This document shows positions 9,190-17,156 of a stretch of DNA of 51,486 nucleotides, piece after piece; position 1 is the stretch's first letter, and every line of letters starts with the position of its first letter. The notes under the pieces were generated by a model. It did not search any database. It had not been told where the DNA came from and saw nothing but the letters and a program-made list of their open reading frames with translations. The position numbers and the translations under genes were made by a program. This stretch comes from Archaeoglobaceae archaeon (GTDB taxonomy: Archaea; Halobacteriota; Archaeoglobi; Archaeoglobales; Archaeoglobaceae), in NCBI GenBank assembly GCA_027036775.1, contig JALWDS010000005.1:1-51486 (forward strand), in the 5' to 3' direction.

Positions 9190-9930
9190 TTAAAATCCGG
9201 GTATAGCCTCTTCGGCGTAAACCACTATGCCCTTGTCCGTTATGTCGAAGGGATGTATCTTGTAGCTGTGCTTCGTTCCCCTCATCTTAACTATTTCAAG
9301 CGTTCTAATTCTGACGTTTCCGCTCCTCTCAAACCTCAAAACTATAGCTCCTTCGGTGACGAAGTTTTCGACGCCGAATCGAGATATGGCCGGTGAACCC
9401 TCAACTATCTCGCACGTCAGTAGACTCGTTAGACCGAGAATTTCGAAAGTCGTTGACATCTTTAAAAGCTCTATCCTGAACTTGGAAACGTCGTTTATCA
9501 TAAAGCCTATCGCGGTAGTTGAGTCGACGACGCACCTCTTTGCATTTATCTCGTCCTGAATGGATATGACCTGATCCAAAAGGGAGCGGGTGTCGAACGG
9601 CCTTATGTCAACGTATTTCTCGTCGCTCGGCAATCCTATTTTTGTCGAAGTGGCATCCACCAAAGCGATCATGTTCTCGTCTTCAAGCTTCTCTAAATCC
9701 CAATCGAATGTTGAGGCGTATTCCCTTATGTTCTGAGGTCTCTCCTCCGTTGCAATGAATATCCCAGGTTCGTTGTATTCCAAAGCTCCGTTGACTATGA
9801 ACTGAAGAGCGAATATGGTTTTTCCCGTTCCCGACGTTCCAGATATGAGGTAGGATTTGTCCCTAATGAAACCCCCCTCGCAGAGCCCGTCGAATCCGGG
9901 TATCCCAGAAGGGCACCTCTCCAGTTTCAT
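9190..9930 (-). CDS. KaiC-like RecA-superfamily ATPase, single domain
   Basis: A 246-residue P-loop protein of the KaiC/GvpD class. Walker A is GTSGTGKT (31-38); Walker B lies near residues 131-138 (RCVVDSTTA). The opening CPSGIPGFDGLCEGGF is the typical KaiC N-terminal signature. There is only one ATPase domain, unlike cyanobacterial KaiC with two, and no attached sensor or DNA-binding domain. Such proteins are common in archaea and are mostly uncharacterised; roles in signalling or in control of motility have been proposed for related ones. Its TATA (9953-9962 on this strand) lies about 27 bases before the ATG, so the transcript is probably leaderless. Confidence 0.85.
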   Translation of the reverse strand: MKLERCPSGIPGFDGLCEGGFIRDKSYLISGTSGTGKTIFALQFIVNGALEYNEPGIFIATEERPQNIREYASTFDWDLEKLEDENMIALVDATSTKIGLPSDEKYVDIRPFDTRSLLDQVISIQDEINAKRCVVDSTTAIGFMINDVSKFRIELLKMSTTFEILGLTSLLTCEIVEGSPAISRFGVENFVTEGAIVLRFERSGNVRIRTLEIVKMRGTKHSYKIHPFDITDKGIVVYAEEAIPGF

Positions 9931-9952
9931 CGGATGATGTTCGAGTATAATT

Positions 9953-9993
9953 AATATATAAGTTTTGCTAATAAATCGATAAGTTAAAATAAC
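9953..9993. promoter_or_regulatory. Divergent promoters of the KaiC-like gene and fbp
   Basis: Two separate TATA-like stretches lie back to back: CTTATATATT read leftwards (9953-9962), about 27 bases from ATG 9930, and TTAAAATA read rightwards (9984-9991), about 25 bases from ATG 10013. Both spacings predict leaderless or nearly leaderless mRNAs. Confidence 0.5.
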
Positions 9994-10012
9994 TTGAATC
10001 CTAAAATAATGT

Positions 10013-11128
10013 ATGGGCGAAAAAATTACGGTTAGCGTTATAAAAGCCGACGTTGGTAGCGTGGCTGGACACAGCGTCGTTTACGACGAGATAAAGGCTC
10101 TTGCGGAGAAGAAGCTGAGCGAAGCGAAGGAGAAAGGAGTAATAATCGATTTTAGAGTCTTCAACGCTGGAGACGACTTGGAGTTGGTAATGACGCACAG
10201 AAAGGGAGTTGATAGCGAGGAAATTCACGGATTGGCATGGGAAACTTTCAAAGCTTGTGCCGAAAGAGCTAAAGAGTTAAAGCTTTACGCAGCTGGACAA
10301 GATTTACTCAAGGAGGCTTTTTCGGGCAACGTCAGGGGTTTAGGTCCAGGTGTGGCTGAGATGGAATTCACGGAAAGACCTGCGGAGCCGATAGTAGTCT
10401 TCATGATGGACAAAACCGAGCCCGGGGCCTTCAACCTACCGATATTCAGGATGTTCGCAGACCCATTCAACACCGCCGGATTGGTCATAGACCCTTCAAT
10501 GCACGAGGGATTCAGATTTGAGATATGGGACATAATGGAGCACAAGAGAGTCTTAATGAGCACACCCGAGGAGATGTACGACATACTGGCCCTGATAGGT
10601 AGTAAGGGTAGATACGTTATAAAGAGGGTGTATCCTAAGGAAAACGGCAAACTGCCAGCTGACGAGCCTGTTGCGGTCATAAGCACGGAAAAGCTCTTCC
10701 AAATAGCCCACAAGTATGTTGGTAAGGACGATCCCGTTGCAATCGTTAGAGCTCAGTCTGGTTTACCTGCTGTAGGTGAAGTTCTCGAGGCCTTTGCATT
10801 CCCTCATTTGGTAAGCGGATGGATGAGAGGTAGCCACAACGGTCCTCTTATGCCCGTTCCTTTCAGATACAGCAAGTGCACAAGATTTGACGGCCCGCCA
10901 AGGGTTATAGCTGCGGGATTCCAGCTCTGCAACGGTAGGTTAATAGGACCTGTGGACATGTTCGACGATCCCGCTTTCGACTACACTAGACAAAAGGCCA
11001 TGGAGATTTGCGACTACATGAGAAGACACGGCCCGTTCGAGCCTCACAGATTGCCACACGAGGAGATGGAATACACAACTCTGCCAAAGGTCCTCGAAAA
11101 GCTTGCAAACAGGTTCGAGAAGATTTAA
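10013..11128 (+). CDS. fbp: Bifunctional fructose-1,6-bisphosphate aldolase/phosphatase
   Basis: Archaeal-type (class V) FBPA/P, 371 residues, the single enzyme that both condenses triose phosphates to fructose 1,6-bisphosphate and dephosphorylates it, making gluconeogenesis one-way. The N-terminus (ITVSVIKADVGSVAGH, with the aspartate and histidine that bind magnesium) and the C-terminal region (YTTLPKVLEKLANRF) are the family signatures. Length agrees with thermophilic archaeal homologues. It partners functionally with the phosphoglucose isomerase at 25206-25922. Its stop codon overlaps that of the convergent DUF371 gene by 3 bases. Confidence 0.95.
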   Translation: MGEKITVSVIKADVGSVAGHSVVYDEIKALAEKKLSEAKEKGVIIDFRVFNAGDDLELVMTHRKGVDSEEIHGLAWETFKACAERAKELKLYAAGQDLLKEAFSGNVRGLGPGVAEMEFTERPAEPIVVFMMDKTEPGAFNLPIFRMFADPFNTAGLVIDPSMHEGFRFEIWDIMEHKRVLMSTPEEMYDILALIGSKGRYVIKRVYPKENGKLPADEPVAVISTEKLFQIAHKYVGKDDPVAIVRAQSGLPAVGEVLEAFAFPHLVSGWMRGSHNGPLMPVPFRYSKCTRFDGPPRVIAAGFQLCNGRLIGPVDMFDDPAFDYTRQKAMEICDYMRRHGPFEPHRLPHEEMEYTTLPKVLEKLANRFEKI

Positions 11129-11541
11129 ATTTTTTCAATTATCAAAATTAGCTCAGTTTTTTCGTCCTTCAATAGCTCAACAATCTCCCTGTCTATATCT
11201 CTCGCGGATTTGTTCGACCTTATCGCAAGGGTTCTGTCGCAAACGTAATCGCTCTTCCTTATCACCACGTCCCTCTCGTGCTTAAATGTCAGTTTGGAGC
11301 TTCCAAAAGCTATCAGTTCGTCTTTGAGACCGTAGTCTGGCAGAACTATCTCAACCCTAATGGCTCTACCAGATTTCAGCCACCTCTTCAAATCCTCATT
11401 CAAATCCGCAACGGATTTATCCGCTCCAACTCCTATTATGCAGTCCCCTCTCGGAGTTAGCTCTCTATCCTTGGTCACTTCAAGCGTAGTCCTGTGAGTC
11501 GCCCTTACGTTTGGATGACCTCTTGCCCTTATCACCTCCAC
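11125..11541 (-). CDS. DUF371 family protein
   Basis: A 138-residue archaeal protein of unknown function, recognised by its conserved opening RARGHPNVRATHRTTLEVTKD and the following LTPRGDCIIGVGADKS. It seems to be soluble, with no cysteine cluster or membrane segment. The conserved part begins within a few residues of ATG 11541, so this start is well supported even though it puts the gene 62 bases inside the end of priL. Linked to priL and pcn in one leftward transcription unit, which hints at a role near DNA replication, but only by position. Confidence 0.85.
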   Translation of the reverse strand: MEVIRARGHPNVRATHRTTLEVTKDRELTPRGDCIIGVGADKSVADLNEDLKRWLKSGRAIRVEIVLPDYGLKDELIAFGSSKLTFKHERDVVIRKSDYVCDRTLAIRSNKSARDIDREIVELLKDEKTELILIIEKI

Positions 11542-12547
11542 TCAAACACCTCCTGTAGAACTTTATTGGATGATCCACTTCGCAACTCCAAACGCACAAA
11601 CCCCAACTCTTCATGGTTTCGCAACTCGGTGCTACGTATCTCTCACCTTTCCCCCTCAAACCCGCTATGTGTTCGACCTGATACCTCGTCTTATCCTCGT
11701 CGAAGTCTGGAGCGTTTCTAAAAACGTCAACTACATTCTCAACGTCGTAACCGATGTTTATGAGGAAGGACGCTATTGCAAATCTACCAGTGTGCGGGAC
11801 GTTTTTACCTTCGTTCAAATCGCTCAGAATTGATTTCATGCACTCTGGAAAGCATTCAACCTTTAAAGGTAACCTTTCGAGTTCTTTCCTCTTGAAATCG
11901 ACTTTCAACCTAACGTTCAAGTTGATTTGAACCTTTTCCATTAAAATCTCCTTGATAACCTTCTCCATCAACCTCACGAATTCGTTTCTACTTAGATCGA
12001 CGTATCCTTTACTCAAAAATCTGTTTACAAGCTTCCAATCGTCCGACTTCATTCTGACCGCGTATTTAAGGTAATCCGCAACGTGAATTGAAAATCCTTC
12101 GTGATTCAATCCGAAATCGTCTGCCATGAAGAGTATGAAGTCGTCGCACTCCTTCAAAATTAAATCCCTATAGAGCCTCGCCAGTTTTACCGCAAATCTC
12201 CTCCTCAAGAATTCGTCCAAATTCGAAACCACAACTTTACACCTCAACCAGTTTAGAACCGCCTTCTTAGCCCTGCTCAACTTGAGATGGTATTCCGCAC
12301 TTGAAATGTTGTAACTGCATCCCTCGTAACCTTCGCACTCCTCTCTTATCCCGCAGTTCGAGCAGAGGAAATCGATAGGTTTGAAGTCGAATTCGACCTT
12401 ATCCTCCAAAACCTTTTCAACGAAATCCCTTGCCTTCTCGACGTTCGAGAGAACTTCATCTTTGGAAAACTTGAAGAGCTTTGATCCGATCTTCAAAAAG
12501 GGATAACGCTCCAAATACGGTAAAATTGGTAAAAAGGGTCTCCTCAT
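11480..12547 (-). CDS. priL: DNA primase large subunit
   Basis: Regulatory, iron-sulfur subunit of the archaeal/eukaryotic primase, which together with PriS makes primers at the replication fork. In the 355-residue protein the conserved C-terminal domain includes FPECMKS, the HTGRFAIASFLINIGY region, and PSCETMKSWGLC followed by further cysteines, which together ligate a [4Fe-4S] cluster. There is an extra cysteine set near the N-terminus (C62, C65, C71, C77). The last about 20 residues (CLSGGDKGKRSSKRKG...) are basic and overlap the DUF371 gene. The start overlaps the end of pcn by 4 bases (ATGA), so the two are probably translationally coupled. Confidence 0.92.
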   Translation of the reverse strand: MRRPFLPILPYLERYPFLKIGSKLFKFSKDEVLSNVEKARDFVEKVLEDKVEFDFKPIDFLCSNCGIREECEGYEGCSYNISSAEYHLKLSRAKKAVLNWLRCKVVVSNLDEFLRRRFAVKLARLYRDLILKECDDFILFMADDFGLNHEGFSIHVADYLKYAVRMKSDDWKLVNRFLSKGYVDLSRNEFVRLMEKVIKEILMEKVQINLNVRLKVDFKRKELERLPLKVECFPECMKSILSDLNEGKNVPHTGRFAIASFLINIGYDVENVVDVFRNAPDFDEDKTRYQVEHIAGLRGKGERYVAPSCETMKSWGLCVWSCEVDHPIKFYRRCLSGGDKGKRSSKRKGDSQDYA

Positions 12548-13281
12548 TCCGCTTCGATTCTCGGGGCGAGTATGTATTCAACCTTCAACTTTCCGTCCGC
12601 AACGTCGAAGACCAACCTAACCGGATAATCGTCGCCCAGATGTATCGTCAGTATGTCTCCACTCCCAGCTATCTTAACGAACTCCTTCAGATACTCTATG
12701 CTAAACATGGACCTCGCCTTCTCTCTGTTGAACTCTATGAGCTCCATCTCACCCATGTGGAAAACTATTCTGTCGATGTCTCCCTTAGCTTCTATGTAGA
12801 ATCCCGTTTCGTCCGTTCTGAATACGACGTGATCCGCAATCTTATCAGCAGCTTGTATCGCCTTCTTGAACTCTCCAGCATCCAAAACGACTTTAGCAGG
12901 CAGTTCCAACTCGGGAATCTTCGGCTCTTTTCTTATGGCTGAGGGGTCTATCAGAGCGACGCTGTATTCAACGCTACCGAACTTTATCTTAAGCATGCTC
13001 TCGTCTTCAACCTTAAGTTCAACGAGCTCCTTCTTCTTAACAGTCTTCAGAATGTCGTTCACCCTGTTAACGTCCACTCCTATCGTCTTCTCCTCTTCGA
13101 CCGTGTAAACGTCGAAAGACTCTCTCGGTATGTCAACTATGACCATCGCGACGTTTGCAGGATCGACCGCCCTTGAGTGTAATCCCTCCTCTTTGAAGTG
13201 AAACCTCGCCTCGCTAACCAGAGCTACAATTGCCTTTACCGCTGTTTTTATCACTTCACCATTTATTATTGCGTTTATCAT
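12544..13281 (-). CDS. pcn: DNA polymerase sliding clamp (PCNA)
   Basis: Trimeric ring that tethers DNA polymerase, ligase and FEN1 to DNA. The 245-residue protein has the standard two-domain PCNA layout: N-terminal KTAVKAIVALVSEARFHF and the SRAVDPANVAMVIVDIP block, an interdomain region with the acidic loop, and a C-terminal IHLGDDYPVRLVFDVADGKLKVEYILAPRIE. Length is normal. It heads a cluster with priL and the DUF371 gene. Upstream, TTTAAATTTTG around 13290-13302 on this strand is a plausible TATA element, so the clamp may have its own promoter after the small winged-helix gene. Confidence 0.96.
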   Translation of the reverse strand: MINAIINGEVIKTAVKAIVALVSEARFHFKEEGLHSRAVDPANVAMVIVDIPRESFDVYTVEEEKTIGVDVNRVNDILKTVKKKELVELKVEDESMLKIKFGSVEYSVALIDPSAIRKEPKIPELELPAKVVLDAGEFKKAIQAADKIADHVVFRTDETGFYIEAKGDIDRIVFHMGEMELIEFNREKARSMFSIEYLKEFVKIAGSGDILTIHLGDDYPVRLVFDVADGKLKVEYILAPRIEAE

Positions 13282-13314
13282 GCTTTAAATTAGATGACAA
13301 AATTTAAAGCTTTT

Positions 13315-13509
13315 CTAAACCCACCATATCCATATTCCGTTTGCAACCTCTATCTTCCTCCCCTTGATTTTTCCCTCTATCGCAAGCTTTTGCAACCTCC
13401 TCAAAACGACCCTCCTATCCGCACCCACCTTTTCCGCAATCTCGGAGGTTACGAGAGGAACGCCCTCCCTCTTCAAAACGTCGAGTATCTTCGATTCGAG
13501 ATCGTTCAT
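13315..13509 (-). CDS. Small winged-helix DNA-binding protein
   Basis: A 64-residue protein that is little more than one winged helix-turn-helix domain: helix 1 (LESKILDVLKREG), helix-turn-helix (TSEIAEKVGADRRVVLRRLQKLAIEGKI) and a short wing ending in an aromatic tail (WIWWV). It lies 33 bases upstream of pcn in the same direction. It could be a local regulator, but its target cannot be read from the sequence. Alternative: a small nucleoid or repair-associated winged-helix protein. Confidence 0.75.
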   Translation of the reverse strand: MNDLESKILDVLKREGVPLVTSEIAEKVGADRRVVLRRLQKLAIEGKIKGRKIEVANGIWIWWV

Positions 13510-13558
13510 GCTAAAAATTGCGGTTTGAAAAATAAAAGAATTTCGATAACGTCATCGA

Positions 13559-14401
13559 TTACGTGGTTAAGAGGAATGTCAACAACATCACCGAGCTTAT
13601 TACAGCATTGACCTTGAAGAACGCAGTTCCTATATCACCCCTCCTTGCGGAGGCGTGCTCGTATGCTATCAACACCGCTATTACCGCCAAACCTATCACG
13701 GTGTATGGACTCCACAGTATGGCGGAAACGGAGATTAAGGAGAGAAATAGGATGTGGTTCAAGAGTGAAAGGTTGAATGCAAAGTTCAAACCGAAGCAGG
13801 CCCCTACGGAATGCAAACCGTATCTCCTATCGAAATCGACATCCTGCAATGCGTATATTATGTCGAATCCAGCAACCCAAAATATCACAGCCAAAGAAAC
13901 CAAAAACACAACCGGATCCAAGTTCAGGGAGTTCTTTACGGCAATCCATCCTCCCAGAGGAGCTAAGGAGAGCGTTAAGCCTAAGACGTAGTGGCAGAGA
14001 CAGGTGTATCTCTTTAGGTATGGGTAGATGTAGGCTATCAAAACAGGTATGGGTGAGAGCTTAAAGACTGTTTCGTTTATGAGGTATGCGGAAACTAAAT
14101 ATACGATTAGTGATACAGCCAATATCGCGTAAGCTTCTTTAAGGCTCATCCTGCCTGAGGGGAGATGTCTTTTGGCGGTTCTCGGATTTAGAGCATCTAT
14201 ATGCCTGTCTATTATTCTGTTGAGGGTCATTGCAACTGTTCTCATTCCGGTAAAGGCGAGAGCTATGAGTAAGAACAACCTTAAACCGAACCAACCCCTC
14301 TGTGCAATCCAAGCACCCAAATAGGCGAAGGGCAAAGCGAACAGTGTGTGTTCGATCTTTACGAATTCAGCGTAATCTTTGACTTTACTCAAAAGCGACA
14401 T
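13559..14401 (-). CDS. UbiA-family polyprenyltransferase, probably menaquinone pathway
   Basis: Integral membrane prenyltransferase, 280 residues, about eight to nine hydrophobic helices. It shows both aspartate-rich UbiA motifs: NRIIDRHIDALNPRT (about 62-76) and DVDFDRRYG (about 185-193). The NRIIDRxxDxxNPRT form resembles the 4-hydroxybenzoate/MqnP group that prenylates an aromatic acid, rather than the digeranylgeranyl-glyceryl phosphate synthase used for lipids. With mqnD also in the window, attachment of the isoprenoid tail to the menaquinone precursor is the best guess. It overlaps the upstream HAD gene by 17 bases. Confidence 0.85.
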   Translation of the reverse strand: MSLLSKVKDYAEFVKIEHTLFALPFAYLGAWIAQRGWFGLRLFLLIALAFTGMRTVAMTLNRIIDRHIDALNPRTAKRHLPSGRMSLKEAYAILAVSLIVYLVSAYLINETVFKLSPIPVLIAYIYPYLKRYTCLCHYVLGLTLSLAPLGGWIAVKNSLNLDPVVFLVSLAVIFWVAGFDIIYALQDVDFDRRYGLHSVGACFGLNFAFNLSLLNHILFLSLISVSAILWSPYTVIGLAVIAVLIAYEHASARRGDIGTAFFKVNAVISSVMLLTFLLTT

Positions 14402-14930
14402 AGCTCAATAGCTCTTTTAGATTTCTCAAATTTATGTCTGCCTTGGAGCTGTTTCCCAGCAAAGCGGTCTTAATTCCCGCATTTTTTCCAGTTAAAACGT
14501 CGAACTCGTGGTCTCCAACGATTAGACAGTCTCTTCTGTCAAATCCCCTTTCCTCAATTATTCTCACTACGTGATAAGGAGACGGTTTGCAGTGTCCCAT
14601 TTCCCTCGTCACGATTTCGTCGAATTTCAATTTAAATCTCCTGCAAACGATCTTTACGGAATCGAAGCAGTTTCTCGTTATCAAAACACGAACAACACCT
14701 AAACTTTCAAGATAATTTAGAACGAAATCTGCGTAGGGCATCAACTTGGCATTTTTCGCATGCTCCACTTCGAAGTTCTTCAGAATTCTGAGCTTCTCCT
14801 CATCGCCCCATATACTCTCAAGGATTGGACCGTTAACTCCCAAAAGTGATCGAACTCTGTTGAAATCCATCGATTCTACTATCGTTCCGTCCAAATCGAA
14901 GAAAACGAGCTTAGGAAACGTAACTCTCAT
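14385..14930 (-). CDS. HAD-superfamily hydrolase
   Basis: A 181-residue haloacid dehalogenase-type phosphatase, small cap (subfamily I). Motif I is FFDLDGTIVES near residue 10, motif II includes VLITRN (about 84-89), the motif III lysine lies in GHCKPSPYHV, and motif IV is DCLIVGDHEFDVLTGKNAG. The layout resembles phosphoglycolate phosphatase or PpaX-like enzymes; the substrate is not readable. ATG 14930 is preferred to TTG 14939. It overlaps both neighbours, which points to one transcript. Confidence 0.85.
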   Translation of the reverse strand: MRVTFPKLVFFDLDGTIVESMDFNRVRSLLGVNGPILESIWGDEEKLRILKNFEVEHAKNAKLMPYADFVLNYLESLGVVRVLITRNCFDSVKIVCRRFKLKFDEIVTREMGHCKPSPYHVVRIIEERGFDRRDCLIVGDHEFDVLTGKNAGIKTALLGNSSKADINLRNLKELLSYVAFE

Positions 14931-15177
14931 CTTCCTCAAAACCGTAGGCTATGTCCTGTAGCATCTTGCTTGCCAAACCCAAGAGGAGTTTGTCCTCCTC
15001 GACGAGCTCCCTTATTATCATCAAGGCTGTCGCCTCTCTCAACTCGTGACTCTTGAGGTTCTCAAGCAGTTTGAACAGCCTGTTTGAAAGTCTGTAAATT
15101 TCGGCCAACTTCTCCTCGTCCTCTCCGTCTATGTCTTCGAAATCTTCCTCAATCATCATGTCCTCGATATCTTCCAT
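14911..15177 (-). CDS. Small acidic helical protein, unknown function
   Basis: An 88-residue protein. The first about 22 residues are almost all Asp, Glu, Ile and Met (EDIEDMMIEEDFEDIDGEDEE split after 20), followed by a helical region rich in Leu, Glu and Lys. No cysteine, membrane or enzyme motif. The coding potential is supported by the 20-base overlap with the downstream HAD gene on the same strand. Family not recognised. Confidence 0.65.
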   Translation of the reverse strand: MEDIEDMMIEEDFEDIDGEDEEKLAEIYRLSNRLFKLLENLKSHELREATALMIIRELVEEDKLLLGLASKMLQDIAYGFEEDESYVS

Positions 15178-15223
15178 GCACCTAAATTTAAAATTCAGTT
15201 TTAAACCTTTTGGTATCGAAAGT

Positions 15224-15234
15224 GTTTTAATATG
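15224..15234 (+). promoter_or_regulatory. TATA box of tRNA-Thr
   Basis: GTTTTAATATG ends about 20 bases before the mature 5' end of the tRNA, the spacing expected if transcription starts at or just before the tRNA. Confidence 0.5.
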
Positions 15235-15254
15235 TGCGTGCTATTAGACTTCGA

Positions 15255-15327
15255 GCCACGGTAGCTCAGCTGGCAGAGCGTTGCCTTGGTAAGGCAAAGG
15301 TCCCGGGTTCAAATCCCGGCCGTGGCT
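15255..15327 (+). tRNA. tRNA-Thr (GGT)
   Basis: Full cloverleaf of 73 nt. Acceptor GCCACGG pairs with CCGTGGC, the D arm is GCTCAGCTGGCAGAGC, the anticodon stem TTGCC/GGCAA encloses a loop TTGGTAA with anticodon GGT, and the T arm is CCGGGTTCAAATCCCGG. Discriminator base T, typical of archaeal tRNA-Thr. No CCA is encoded and there is no intron. Confidence 0.96.
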
Positions 15328-15726
15328 TAACTCCTTACATTCAACTCGTTCGCAAACCTTTGAGGGAATGGTATCTCTACACCGTTTCTCTCAAGTCCAC
15401 CTTTGTCTTCCAAAGCAACTCTCCCCCAAGTTGCGAAAACATCAGGTTTTGGTTCCCTAAGAACGAAGGGCTCTCTATTTAAAACACCCTTGATTTCGCC
15501 TTATCCGCATCGTCGCCGTAACTTACGGCGTATTCCATCCACCTCGCAACGTTCGAAACCAAATAACGGAGGTAAACGTCTTCTCGTCTGATTTGCGAAA
15601 CCTATGACTATTCACGATGATTTCAAGCTGATCTCTCCTTGTCCTGTCAGATGGAGCCCTCCTCAAATTTGTCGCAACCACCTTTGCAAGTATTACCGAA
15701 GCTATCATAAATGAGACTATTAACAT
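15327..15726 (-). pseudogene. Decayed MscS-family mechanosensitive channel
   Basis: Read leftwards, three pieces in shifting frames resemble an MscS channel. From ATG 15726: a membrane helix and basic linker (VILAKVVATNLRRAPSDRTRRDQLEIIV). Then in a second frame, ending at TAA 15479-15481: VARWMEYAVSYGDDADKAK, the conserved beta-domain stretch. Then in a third frame, ending at TAA 15327-15329: LREPKPDVFATWG and NGVEIPFPQRF, the hallmark MscS C-terminus. The whole is about 400 bases, against over 800 for an intact gene, so the pore helices and much of the cytoplasmic part are missing. The last stop codon overlaps the discriminator base of tRNA-Thr. Not functional as read. Confidence 0.75.
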
Positions 15727-15771
15727 CTCCCAAGGGATACTCGCCGAACACCGTCGCTTTAATTTCTCGAG

Positions 15772-16968
15772 ATGAAAAATCTTTTGATCGACAACGTAAT
15801 AAACCTTTTAAAAATTTCGAGATGGATGAGACCTAAGTTGGAGGGAAGTGCTTGGAAGGTAACCTTTCCGGCTTTGGTTTTCTGCTTACTCCTCGATTTC
15901 GTTGGAGGAACTTTTCTCGGTGCCTACTTCGATAAGATAATGGTTAGTTATCCCATAATTCTTGTGGTTCTACCTGGAGTGATGGGTTTGAGGGGTAACA
16001 TATACGGTGCCTTGGCTTCGAGGTTCACGACCGCCCTCTTTCTGGGTGAGATGAAGCCGAGTTTAAGGGAGAGGATAGTTCATCAGGGAGTGGTTCTTGG
16101 AATCGTGCTTACCTATCTCGTATTGATCGTGCTTTGGGTAGTCGGTTTTTTTAAAGTGAAGAAGAACGCTTTGGACGTTCTTTTGATACTTTCCGCCTCA
16201 ACTATATTTGTGAGTATCCTTTTGAGCTACGCCACCGCAATGGTATCCGTGCTTCCCTTTAAAAAGGGTTTGGATCCAGATGCCGTTGCGTCTCCGGTAA
16301 TAACATCCGTGGCGGACATACTGACGATACCGTGTATGATCATGTTCATCTTACTGTTCGAACGTTACAACTGCGCTTTTAGGGTGATCTTAATAACTCT
16401 GGTCGCAATCTTCGTAATTTTGCTTTTAAAGTTCGGTATAGAGAGGAGGGTTCTATTTCAACTTTTACCCGTTTTGATGGTTTTGTCTCTCATTGAAAGC
16501 GTTTCCGGTAGCCTGCTTGAGGGTTACAGCGAGATTATTCATAGGGCTTTCATATTCAGCGTGATATATCCAGCAATACTCGACAGCTTAGGTAACTACG
16601 GATGCGTAATCGGATCTAAAACTTCGACGAGGTTGCACTTGGGTGAGATAGAGAGGTTTTTGGACTACAGAACCTTGAAAGACATAGCATCTCTGACGAC
16701 TACCTCCCTTCCCCTTTGCCTGATAATGTATTTTCTGGGTTACGTTGTATCCTTAAATTTGGGTAAGGCTGTAGGTATTTACTACATCTTCTTCGCCCTC
16801 TACCCGATGTTTGCGTTTGTCGTCATGTTCTTGGGATACTCTTTGGCGTTTCTCTCATACAAGTTCGGACTTGATCCCGATAACGTTACAGTCCCCTCAA
16901 TAACCACGTTGGCAGATCTGATAGGAACAGCTTTCACAATTTTTGTTTCTATGGTAAAGGTTTTATGA
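15772..16968 (+). CDS. MgtE/SLC41-type divalent cation transporter
   Basis: A 398-residue membrane protein made of two repeated MgtE integral domains. Each begins with a conserved loop: PGVMGLRGNIYGALASRFTT (about 69-88) and, in the second half, DSLGNYGCVIGSKTSTRLHLG (about 277-297); each ends with a conserved Pro/Asp stretch (LDPDAVASPVITSVADI and LDPDNVTVPSITTLADL). It lacks the cytosolic N and CBS domains of bacterial MgtE, as is usual for archaeal two-repeat versions. Probably moves magnesium or another divalent cation; direction and gating are not readable. Confidence 0.88.
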   Translation: MKNLLIDNVINLLKISRWMRPKLEGSAWKVTFPALVFCLLLDFVGGTFLGAYFDKIMVSYPIILVVLPGVMGLRGNIYGALASRFTTALFLGEMKPSLRERIVHQGVVLGIVLTYLVLIVLWVVGFFKVKKNALDVLLILSASTIFVSILLSYATAMVSVLPFKKGLDPDAVASPVITSVADILTIPCMIMFILLFERYNCAFRVILITLVAIFVILLLKFGIERRVLFQLLPVLMVLSLIESVSGSLLEGYSEIIHRAFIFSVIYPAILDSLGNYGCVIGSKTSTRLHLGEIERFLDYRTLKDIASLTTTSLPLCLIMYFLGYVVSLNLGKAVGIYYIFFALYPMFAFVVMFLGYSLAFLSYKFGLDPDNVTVPSITTLADLIGTAFTIFVSMVKVL

Positions 16969-16988
16969 AATAGGTTCAAGGCCGAAAC

Positions 16989-17156
16989 ATGAAAGTGGAG
17001 CTCTACGTCGATGGGAAGAGGATACCCCTCAACAAGTTCGTTCAGTCGATATTGAGGGATGTAAACTTGGCGATGATTTCGAACTTGAAGGGTGTTGAAG
17101 GATGGAAGGTCGTGGAGGTAAGGATAGAAAGGTCTTCGGAAAGCTCAGAAAAGTAG
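16989..17156 (+). CDS. Small conserved-looking protein upstream of hisC
   Basis: A 55-residue protein: MKVELYVDGKRIPLNKFVQS at the start, a helical middle (ILRDVNLAMISNLKGV) and a beta-like end (WKVVEVRIER). ATG 16989 follows the transporter stop by 20 bases. The amphipathic pattern and the regular beta-helix-beta reading support real coding. It overlaps the hisC start by 55 bases in another frame, suggesting coupled translation. I believe similar short proteins occur in other euryarchaea, but cannot confirm; function unknown. Confidence 0.7.
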   Translation: MKVELYVDGKRIPLNKFVQSILRDVNLAMISNLKGVEGWKVVEVRIERSSESSEK

